Shown here: one piece after another, positions 1 to 4,908 of the stretch
Position numbering within the stretch: the first letter of the stretch is position 1
Layout: every line of letters starts with the position of its first letter
Position numbers and translations under genes: made by a program
The notes under the pieces: generated by a model
Told to the model about the DNA's origin: nothing
Database searches by the model: none
What the model saw: only the letters and a program-made list of their open reading frames with translations
DNA from: GCA-003244245 sp036521655
GTDB taxonomy: Bacteria > Actinomycetota > Actinomycetes > Mycobacteriales > Pseudonocardiaceae
Direction of reading: 5' to 3'
DNA length: 6,212 nt
Assembly (NCBI GenBank): GCA_036521655.1
Contig: DATDHI010000202.1
Span: 1-6,212 of the forward strand

Positions 1-64
1 GTCGACGGGACGCCACACGAGCCCCAGCGCACAAGATCGTCGCGGTCGTCACGCACCAGAAAGG

Positions 65-790
65 CATCCGTTTGCGGCCGTGTTTCTCCCCCCGGGGACA
101 GGCGGGTCACCGCTTGTGGCTCGCGGCCCGGGCTGCCTTGCTGGTCGCGTCGCGCAGCGCCCCGGGGGCGCATCACGATGCCTTACCGTCGAAGGTCAGG
201 ACCAGCAGCTCGGTGTCCGGGCACGCGGGGTGTTGGTGCTGGGTGTAGAAGCTGGCCACGTCAGCGGCCGCAGCCCCGGCGAGCGCCTCACGCTGGCGCT
301 TGCCGACCCGGACCCCGCTCGCGCGCTCCAGGGCGGCGCTGGCCTGCTCGAACGATCCGCGCGCCGCCTCGATCGCGGCGAGGCGTCGCAGCCCGTGGGA
401 ATGCTTGCCCACGGGCAGAGTCAGCACCGCGTCCGCCGGGTAGAGGTTGGCCACACCGGGCGCGCGGTAGGCGACCCGGGTGAGGGTGACTGTTCCGAAC
501 ACGGTGGCCAGCTCACGCTGGTGACCTCCTTCCACCCGGACGCGGAGCACACCATCGGCGCCGGGAACACCCTCGGGGAGCCGCTGCTCACCAGCGGCCC
601 GCAGGTCCAGATGATCCTGGAACAGGCTGCGCACCAACTCCCGGCAGCCCTCGGTGAGCTGATCCTCAAGCTGGGCATGGGTCAGCTCACCACAACCAGG
701 ATCAGCCAGCCCGGCCACGACCTCCTCGAACAACCGCCAGGACCGATCACACGCCCCGGCCGCTACCTGCCCTGACCCCGCCTGCTGCGC
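65..790 (-). pseudogene. ISKra4-type transposase, broken N-terminal part
   Basis: This is the remnant of a DDE-type transposase gene that would move its own insertion sequence. The open frame runs from 790 down to 173 and reads WRLFEEVVAGLADP, then GVLRVRVEGGHQR, FGTVTLTRVAYR, NLYPADAVLTLP, KHSHGLRRLAAIEAARGSFE and finally VLTFDGK, a series I recognise from actinobacterial ISKra4 proteins. After DGK the frame hits TGA. Restoring one base near 181-182 resumes the family-like reading GIVMRPRALRDATSKAA. Two further slips, near 108-115 and in the C run at 88-93, are needed to continue through TRLSPG and EKHGRKRM to about position 65. Nothing recognisable follows, so the catalytic core is absent from the window or lies beyond it. 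The best start is TTG at 733. The frame is open upstream to a TAG at 791-793 but has no ATG or GTG there. The family assignment comes from memory of its motifs, not a search. Confidence 0.75.
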
Positions 791-804
791 CTACCCTGAC
801 ACCA

Positions 805-865
805 GGCTCCTTCTCACATGCCACGTTCCGGACCTAAGACACCCCCAACGTAGCGGGAAGGAGCC
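805..865. repeat. 9-bp inverted repeat flanking the probable IS end
   Basis: GGCTCCTTC at 805-813 is repeated as its exact reverse complement GAAGGAGCC at 857-865, 43 bases apart. The segment between contains, on the minus strand, GGGGGTGTCTTAGGTCC, ending near 845-848. That is a plausible outer end for the ISKra4-type element just inside the window, because the transposase frame begins about 55 bases further in. The repeat could mark the terminus or a hairpin, or be left from a second inserted element. The other end of the IS is not in the window, so terminal repeats cannot be paired. Confidence 0.4.
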
Positions 866-1059
866 CATCAAGCGATCAAGACACGCGCAAAACCGCAGGT
901 CACCGGCCGCTCAGCGCTCACTCCAGAAGAGCCGCACCCACTTAAGATTGCGGGCGGCGCAAGTTGGGCGGCTGCACCAGTCTCCAGACTCATCGAAATC
1001 TCAGGCGGGCGAGCGACACTTGGGTCTGAAGCATGGACCCCGTTCTGTGAGGAGCCTTG
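851..1059. other. Intergenic region without a convincing gene
   Basis: This is the stretch between the IS remnant and the DUF1707 gene. It holds a short direct repeat, ATCAAG-CG-ATCAAG, at about 868-881, a TAnnnT-type hexamer (TAAGAT, 943-948) that could be a -10 element but lacks a recognisable -35, and a small inverted repeat, GGGTC (1022-1026) with GACCC (1036-1040), just before the ribosome binding site. No reading frame here has both a credible start signal and recognisable protein character. The promoter of the following gene probably lies here but cannot be placed firmly. Confidence 0.4.
1049..1054 (+). promoter_or_regulatory. Ribosome binding site deciding the DUF1707 gene start
   Basis: GAGGAG lies five bases before the ATG at 1060. 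It favours that ATG over the in-frame TTG at 1057, which would be only two bases away. Confidence 0.7.
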
Positions 1060-1497
1060 ATGAGCGATAGCACCCGCCACGACTCCGCCGATGCGCCTAC
1101 CACGGCTCTCGACATAGCCTCATCGTCGGTGCGGGCCTCGCACGCCGAACGGGCGGTGACGGTTGAACGGCTGCATGCCGCGCTGGGAGAGGGACGTCTG
1201 GGGCTCGACGAGACCGAGGAACGCGTTGCGGCGGTCTACAGGTCCAGCTACCGGTCCGATCTGCTCCCCTTGCTTGCGGATCTGCCCGCAGAGCCTCGCG
1301 GTCTTCGGGCCGGCTGGGCCCAGGCGTGGCAGACGATCGTCAGGCAGGCGTGGGTCTCTATGGCACGCGTGCGCGGGACACAACCAACTCATCCCAGCCG
1401 GGGCCAACAACGGGCCACGACCGTCGTGCTGGTCGCGGGTGTGCTCTGGGTGCTTCTGTGTCTGCTGGTCGGCTTCTCCGTCGGCCTGCTCGGCTGA
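1060..1497 (+). CDS. DUF1707 domain protein with C-terminal membrane helix
   Basis: Protein of 145 residues. Residues 25-76 match the DUF1707 pattern: the opening RASHAER, then VERLHAALGEGRL, LDETEERVAAVY and the closing LLPLLADLP. DUF1707 is a short helical domain common in actinobacteria, usually at the N-terminus of small membrane-associated proteins, and its biochemical role is unknown to me. A linker rich in Trp, Arg and Gln (77-118) leads to one hydrophobic segment at about 120-144 that ends the protein. The expected topology is a cytoplasmic DUF1707 domain anchored by a C-terminal tail. The ATG at 1060 is chosen because GAGGAG lies five bases upstream. The gene is followed by a hairpin and then a second small membrane protein gene in the same direction, 72 bases on. 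The two may be co-transcribed, although the hairpin argues for partial separation. Confidence 0.88.
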   Translation: MSDSTRHDSADAPTTALDIASSSVRASHAERAVTVERLHAALGEGRLGLDETEERVAAVYRSSYRSDLLPLLADLPAEPRGLRAGWAQAWQTIVRQAWVSMARVRGTQPTHPSRGQQRATTVVLVAGVLWVLLCLLVGFSVGLLG

Positions 1498-1512
1498 TGC
1501 ACTCCTTCGGCG

Positions 1513-1530
1513 CGGGTCTGATCAGGCCCG
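1513..1530. terminator. Hairpin between the two small membrane protein genes
   Basis: CGGGTCT at 1513-1519 pairs with AGGCCCG at 1524-1530 (seven pairs, one of them T-G) around the loop GATC. It starts 15 bases after the stop of the DUF1707 gene and has no T run on either side. It could be a weak terminator or attenuator. Because the centre CTGATCAG is a perfect palindrome, it could instead be an operator for a dimeric regulator of the next gene, whose ribosome binding site begins 25 bases later. Confidence 0.4.
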
Positions 1531-1554
1531 ACCTGTCAGTGTTCGATCACCAAC

Positions 1555-1560
1555 GGAGGA
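1555..1560 (+). promoter_or_regulatory. Ribosome binding site of the single-span protein gene
   Basis: A strong GGAGGA lies nine bases before the ATG at 1570. It is the main support that this short unknown frame is a real gene. Confidence 0.6.
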
Positions 1561-1569
1561 CCGGGATTT

Positions 1570-1848
1570 ATGACCGTGGAATCGAGCTCGAAACCTGCTG
1601 CTGACGCAGCGTCGGATGCTCCAGCGGCACGGCGGATGCGTCGGCTGAGGAAAGTCCCGCTACGACTGGTCCTGATCGTTGCGGCACTGTTCACCGCGTT
1701 GACGGTTCTCGGCGGCGGCACGGGGCTGGTGCTGGGTAAGGTCGCATCGATCGGCACCGAGCACAGACACCACGGGCCCACCCTGCACGAGGACGATGGG
1801 GATGGCGCGGGCCAGTTCCCCCGCGGCGCGAACAGAGAGTCGAGTTAG
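1570..1848 (+). CDS. Unknown small single-span membrane protein, His/acid-rich tail
   Basis: I do not recognise this 92-residue protein. It has an Ala/Ser-rich start (1-20), an Arg/Lys-rich patch RRMRRLRK (21-28), one hydrophobic segment at about 31-56, and a polar tail. By the positive-inside rule the basic patch should be cytoplasmic and the tail (57-92) outside. The tail contains EHRHH (64-68) and HEDDGD (73-78), a density of histidines and acids that could bind a metal ion; that is speculation. The ATG at 1570 follows a strong GGAGGA. The segment from 24 to 56 resembles the first membrane helix of sensor histidine kinases, so a decayed kinase N-terminus is the main alternative. The gene converges on the sensor kinase gene, with 39 bases between the stops. 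Confidence 0.6.
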   Translation: MTVESSSKPAADAASDAPAARRMRRLRKVPLRLVLIVAALFTALTVLGGGTGLVLGKVASIGTEHRHHGPTLHEDDGDGAGQFPRGANRESS

Positions 1849-1852
1849 GAGC

Positions 1853-1874
1853 CGGATCGCGTCGCGTCGATCCG
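1853..1874. terminator. Hairpin at the convergent gene junction
   Basis: CGGATCG (1853-1859) and CGATCCG (1868-1874) form a perfect seven-pair stem around the eight-base loop CGTCGCGT. It lies wholly between two converging stop codons (1846-1848 plus, 1888-1890 minus), where a bidirectional terminator is expected. There is no T run, which is common for terminators in high-GC actinobacteria. Function is inferred from position and symmetry. Confidence 0.5.
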
Positions 1875-1887
1875 ACGCCGTGGCCGG

Positions 1888-3270
1888 CTAGGTGACCCGC
1901 CCGTTTCGGGGATGGCTTGTGGTGGCGTGGGCCGGCAGTTTGAGTTTCACCGTGGCCCCGCCGCCGGGACGGTTGCCCACGGTGGCCTGGCCACCGTGGG
2001 CATGGATGATGGCTTGCACGATGGATAGGCCGAGCCCGGTCCCGCCGCTGTCTCGGGTGCGAGCCGCCTCGGCGCGATGAAAGCGTTCAAACGCGTGAGG
2101 CAGGAACTCCACGGGGAAACCGGGCCCACGGTCGGCGACCTCGATCGCGATCATCCCCGATCCGTTCGCAGTCGCGTTCACCTCGATAACGCTGCCGGAG
2201 GGAGCGTGCCGGCTGGCGTTGTCCAGCAGATTGTCCAGCGCTTGGCGCAACCGGTCTGGATCGGCCACCACGGTCAGGTCGGAAGGGCTGTGCACCGCCA
2301 CGGTCACCCCCTGCGCCGCTGCGCGGCCACCCGCTCCGAGGGCGGCGGTACCGAGGAAATCGGGCAATACCAGCGGTAACGGCTGCAGGAAGGGTTGGGC
2401 GTTGTCCGCGCGGGCCAGCAACAATAGATCCTCGGCCAACCGGATCAATCGATCTGTCTCCTGCCCGGCCTGGTTCACCGCCTCGATCAGCTCGTCGCGG
2501 CTACGGCCGGGACGAGCCGCGAGCTCCAGCTCAGCACGCAAGATCGCCAGCGGGGTCCGCAGCTCGTGACTGGCATCGGCGACAAAGCTGCGCTCCCTCG
2601 CCAGCGCCCCCTGTAACCGAGCGAGCAGCCCATTGATCGTGCTACCGAGCGCGGCGATCTCATCGTAGGTGGACGGCACTGCCAGGCGCCGGCCAGTGTC
2701 CCGGTCGCTGATGTCCGCAGCCTCCCGGCGCATCCGCTCCACCGGCCGCAGCGCCGCACCGGCCAGCAGCCACGCGCCCACACCGGCCAGCACCACGGCG
2801 GGTGGACCGCCCAAGACGAACGCGGTCTGCACGTCATCCACGGCGTCGTCGGACACATCGGTGCCGGTGCCCGCTACCACCAGCACGCGCTGCCCATTCC
2901 GGAGGTGGGCGATGGTGGCCAGCAGCCGGCTGCGATCACCAGACACCGTGGTGGTGAATGACACCTCCCCTGCCAGTGCCTGTCGCCATTGCGTGGCATC
3001 GATTAGGGGCGCGGTACCAGCATCGGGTGAAGAAGCGAGCAGGCGGCCATCGAGGGCGCGGACCTGGACGATCCCCTCGGTGGGACCCAGCCGCAGTGAT
3101 CCAACCGCGCCCAGTTCCTCAGCCACCGCCTGCACGCGGCTGCGCAGCCCAGGGTCCAGCGAGGCATCCAGGCCCACCCGGAGCTGCAGCAGGAACACCA
3201 GTCCTGCCGCGGCGATCACCACCGCGGTACCAAGGGCGAACAGCACCGCCAACCGCAGCCGCAACGGCAT
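1888..3270 (-). CDS. Sensor histidine kinase, HAMP-HisKA-HATPase type
   Basis: A 460-residue membrane kinase that should autophosphorylate on His and pass the phosphate to the response regulator encoded just upstream. Visible layout: a first membrane helix at about 7-30; an extracytoplasmic sensor region of about 120 residues (31-149) with no domain I can name; a second helix at about 150-173; a HAMP linker at about 174-222, containing RPVERM and YDEIAALGSTIN; the dimerisation/phosphoacceptor H-box ADASHELRTP with the phosphorylated His at 235; and an ATP-binding domain with N-box DNLLDN (346-351), G1 box DRGPGFP (380-386), F-box FERF (394-397) and G2 box GGTGLGL (409-415). All key catalytic residues are present, so it looks active. 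The ATG at 3270 has AAGGA seven bases upstream. It follows the regulator gene by 30 bases, so the two should share one transcript. The signal is unknown. Confidence 0.95.
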   Translation of the reverse strand: MPLRLRLAVLFALGTAVVIAAAGLVFLLQLRVGLDASLDPGLRSRVQAVAEELGAVGSLRLGPTEGIVQVRALDGRLLASSPDAGTAPLIDATQWRQALAGEVSFTTTVSGDRSRLLATIAHLRNGQRVLVVAGTGTDVSDDAVDDVQTAFVLGGPPAVVLAGVGAWLLAGAALRPVERMRREAADISDRDTGRRLAVPSTYDEIAALGSTINGLLARLQGALARERSFVADASHELRTPLAILRAELELAARPGRSRDELIEAVNQAGQETDRLIRLAEDLLLLARADNAQPFLQPLPLVLPDFLGTAALGAGGRAAAQGVTVAVHSPSDLTVVADPDRLRQALDNLLDNASRHAPSGSVIEVNATANGSGMIAIEVADRGPGFPVEFLPHAFERFHRAEAARTRDSGGTGLGLSIVQAIIHAHGGQATVGNRPGGGATVKLKLPAHATTSHPRNGRVT

Positions 3271-3277
3271 TGCCGCG

Positions 3278-3282
3278 TCCTT
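3278..3282 (-). promoter_or_regulatory. Ribosome binding site of the sensor kinase gene
   Basis: On the minus strand AAGGA lies seven bases before the ATG at 3270. It gives the second gene of the two-gene operon its own translation start, unlike the first gene, which has no clear site. Confidence 0.65.
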
Positions 3283-3300
3283 ACCGCGGTCGGTCGGCCG

Positions 3301-3993
3301 TCACCGCGACCCGACCGTGGCAGGTTCGGCCCGCAACCGGTATCCCGCTCCCCGCACAGTCTCGAGCTGCTCCACGCCGAAGGGGCGGTCGATCTTGCGG
3401 CGCAGGTACAGCACGTACTGGTCGACGACGTTAGACACGCCGTCGTAGGCGAAGTCCCACACCTGCTCCAGAATCCGCGTCCGGGTCAGCACATGCCCAG
3501 GATGGCGCAGGAATAGCTCCAGCAGCGCGAACTCTTTGGCCGAGAGCTCAAGCTCCACCTGCCCGCGCCAGGCGCGCCGCGTGACCGGGTCCAGCCGCAG
3601 ATCGGACACCTGCAGGTCACCGGGCTGTTCCACGACGCCGCGGCGGATCAACGCCCGCATCCGGGCCGAGAGCTCGGCGAAGCTGAATGGCTTGGTCAGG
3701 TAGTCGTCCGCACCGGCGTCCAGGCCCCGCACCCGGTCCTCGACGGCGTCCCGCGCGGTGAGCATCAGGATCGGCATCCAGCGCCCAGCCCTCCGCAACT
3801 GCCGGCATACCTCCATCCCATCCAGCCCAAGGAGCATCACGTCCAGCACCACCGCGTCGTAGCTGAGCTCCTTGGCCTGCCAGACCGCGTCGGTTCCAGT
3901 GCCGACTATGTCGACGGCGTAACCGTCCTCCTGCAGCCCCCGCTTGAGCAGCGCGGCCATCCGCAGTTCATCCTCAACCACCAACACCCGCAC
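3301..3993 (-). CDS. OmpR-family response regulator
   Basis: A 230-residue DNA-binding response regulator, partner of the sensor kinase gene that follows. The receiver domain (1-about 115) shows the acidic pair E7/D8, the phosphorylated D51 in VVLDVML, T79 in LMLTARD, and K101 followed by P102 in YLTKPF. The C-terminal winged helix (about 130-225) is of OmpR/PhoB type, with LSAKEFALLELFLRHPG, VLTRTRILEQVW, a recognition helix around VSNVVDQYVLYLRRKI, and the final wing ETVRGAGYRL. The start is GTG at 3993. There is no good Shine-Dalgarno sequence, but a -10 hexamer lies exactly 7-12 bases before it, so translation is probably leaderless. One oddity: the loop after D51 reads MLLG where the family normally has MLPG (Leu at 55 for the usual Pro). 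The residue is not catalytic and the protein is probably functional. It likely binds the repeats at 4015-4035 and 4108-4128, activating itself and the divergent operon. Confidence 0.95.
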   Translation of the reverse strand: MRVLVVEDELRMAALLKRGLQEDGYAVDIVGTGTDAVWQAKELSYDAVVLDVMLLGLDGMEVCRQLRRAGRWMPILMLTARDAVEDRVRGLDAGADDYLTKPFSFAELSARMRALIRRGVVEQPGDLQVSDLRLDPVTRRAWRGQVELELSAKEFALLELFLRHPGHVLTRTRILEQVWDFAYDGVSNVVDQYVLYLRRKIDRPFGVEQLETVRGAGYRLRAEPATVGSR

Positions 3994-3999
3994 ACCGCC

Positions 4000-4005
4000 A
4001 ACCTA
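4000..4005 (-). promoter_or_regulatory. Probable -10 element of the regulator/kinase operon
   Basis: On the minus strand TAGGTT lies at -12 to -7 counted from the G of the GTG start at 3993. It matches the actinobacterial TAnnnT pattern and places the transcription start at or next to the start codon, implying a leaderless mRNA. No consensus -35 is seen, and the direct-repeat site takes its place. Confidence 0.6.
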
Positions 4006-4014
4006 GGCACGTCT

Positions 4015-4035
4015 GATGAGAACACGATGAGAACA
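4015..4035 (-). promoter_or_regulatory. Probable regulator binding site facing the regulator gene
   Basis: On the minus strand this reads as two copies of TGTTCTCATC with an 11-bp period. The heptamer TTCTCAT is repeated exactly, separated by four bases. Direct repeats with one helical turn spacing are the standard site for OmpR/PhoB-family dimers. It spans -42 to -22 before the GTG at 3993, covering the -35 region, the position of an activator site. It matches the site at 4108-4128 at 18 of 21 positions in the opposite orientation. That the neighbouring regulator binds it is inference from family habits. Confidence 0.7.
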
Positions 4036-4107
4036 TCGCCTCTGGCTCGTCGGTGGCGCCGGGTCAGCTTGGCGACCGGTAGTTGGTTCATGTGCTCGTC
4101 CTCAGCT
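4036..4107. other. Spacer between the two divergent operator sites
   Basis: These are 72 bases separating the outward-facing sites. The plus-strand frame of the lipoprotein gene stays open through here back to an ATG at 4027, but that ATG sits inside the operator repeat and the stretch does not read like protein, so I treat it as non-coding. No further copy of the CTCAT repeat is seen in it. Confidence 0.5.
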
Positions 4108-4128
4108 TGTTCTCATGGTGAGCTCATC
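4108..4128 (+). promoter_or_regulatory. Probable regulator binding site facing the lipoprotein/ABC operon
   Basis: The two half-sites are TGTTCTCATG and GTGAGCTCATC, with CTCAT repeated at 11-bp period. It is the mirror copy of the site at 4015-4035, with differences only at positions 10, 14 and 15 of 21. It lies at -42 to -22 before the ATG at 4150, exactly the spacing found on the other side. The second half-site is less perfect (AGCTCAT for TTCTCAT), so binding may be weaker and need more phosphorylated regulator than the regulator's own promoter. Confidence 0.65.
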
Positions 4129-4137
4129 ACGGATGGG

Positions 4138-4143
4138 CAGTCT
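4138..4143 (+). promoter_or_regulatory. Probable -10 element of the lipoprotein/ABC operon
   Basis: CAGTCT lies at -12 to -7 counted from the A of the ATG at 4150. It keeps the conserved A and final T of TAnnnT but has C for the first T, so it is weaker than its counterpart at 4000-4005. Its exact match in placement to the other side is the main support. Confidence 0.5.
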
Positions 4144-4149
4144 GCGGTC

Positions 4150-4908
4150 ATGAGGAGTGGGCCAGCTAAGTGCACGGGTGGTCAAACAGGCTTGTCCATC
4201 CCGCTACGGGGTCGGTTCCGGCTCGTCGAGCGGTTCGGCGCGGTCAAGGGCCGATGTGGTGTCTTGGTGGTGCTTGCGGCGCTGAGTGCGGCAGTGCTGG
4301 CTGGTTGCGGCGGGTCGCCGTCTGATTCGGCAGCTGCGACGGGGACTCCTGGCGCATCGGCGGGCTCATCGTCGTCCGCTGCACCGGATGCCAGCGGCCC
4401 CGCCTCGGGGGCGCCGGACCCGAATGCGCCGGATGTCAACACTGCGGGTGATATCCCGGACAGCCAGGTGTTTGTGCCTTTCACTGCGCCAGGTGGGTTG
4501 GTCACGGTGTCGGTGCCGCAGGGTTGGGCCCGGTCGGATCAGGGCACTGTGACGGTGTTCACCGACAAGTTCAACAGCGTGCGAATCGAGAGCCGGCCAC
4601 GTCCTGCCGCCCCGGATGTCGCGTCGGTAGGCGCGCAGGAGGTGCCGCAGCTGCAGGGACCGACGCCCGGGTTCGTGCTCGGTGGCGTGCGGATGGTGCA
4701 GCGCCCGGCTGGGCCGGTGGTGCTGGTCACCTACCAGGCGTCGTCGGCGCCGAACCCGGTTACCCGAAAGTCGCTGACCGAAGCCGTGGAGCGCTACTCG
4801 TTCTGGCGGTCCGGGCAGGAAGTGGTGCTGACCTTGTCCGGCCCCCAGGGCGCGGACAACGTCGATCCGTGGCGCAAGATCACCGACTCGCTGCGGTGGC
4901 AAGGGTGA
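4150..4908 (+). CDS. Lipoprotein with Ser/Ala/Pro linker, ABC operon partner
   Basis: Predicted 252-residue exported lipoprotein. A basic stretch (about 20-35) precedes a hydrophobic core and the lipobox LAGC, with the lipidated Cys at 53. A flexible Ser/Ala/Pro/Asp-rich linker (about 54-105) leads to a folded C-terminal part (about 108-252) containing VTVSVPQGW, a pattern seen in PsbP-like and LpqN-like actinobacterial lipoproteins, and ending in DPWRKITDSLRW. The exact family is uncertain. The frame is open from an ATG at 4027, but that start lies inside the operator repeat. I choose ATG 4150, which sits at the same distance from the -10 and operator as the regulator's GTG does on the other side, implying leaderless translation. 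The N-region before the lipobox is then unusually long. TTG at 4192, with GGGTGG ten bases upstream and more GC-biased codons after it, is a real alternative. It overlaps the next gene by four bases, so it is probably a periplasm-facing partner of the transporter. Confidence 0.8.
   Translation: MRSGPAKCTGGQTGLSIPLRGRFRLVERFGAVKGRCGVLVVLAALSAAVLAGCGGSPSDSAAATGTPGASAGSSSSAAPDASGPASGAPDPNAPDVNTAGDIPDSQVFVPFTAPGGLVTVSVPQGWARSDQGTVTVFTDKFNSVRIESRPRPAAPDVASVGAQEVPQLQGPTPGFVLGGVRMVQRPAGPVVLVTYQASSAPNPVTRKSLTEAVERYSFWRSGQEVVLTLSGPQGADNVDPWRKITDSLRWQG

Noticed and set aside
1..6. GTCGAC at the very start of the window
   Set aside because: This is a SalI recognition sequence and might reflect a cloned fragment end, but a single hexamer in GC-rich DNA is too common to interpret.
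80..775. Long plus-strand reading frame of 231 codons opposite the transposase
   Set aside because: It has no recognisable domain and lies antisense to a frame with clear ISKra4-like motifs. In GC-rich DNA such opposite-strand open frames are expected.
868..1080. Minus-strand 70-codon frame in the intergenic region before the DUF1707 gene
   Set aside because: It begins at a GTG inside the DUF1707 gene with a poorly spaced ribosome site and shows no family character.
2669..3448. Plus-strand 259-codon frame across the kinase/regulator junction
   Set aside because: It is antisense to two well-supported genes, its composition is Arg/Ser/Pro-rich, as shadow frames typically are, and it has no motif.
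4524..4904. Upstream extension of the first ATPase frame inside the lipoprotein gene
   Set aside because: The frame is open by chance; the sequence there reads as the lipoprotein in another frame. The ATPase family normally starts near the GTG at 4905, which overlaps the lipoprotein stop.
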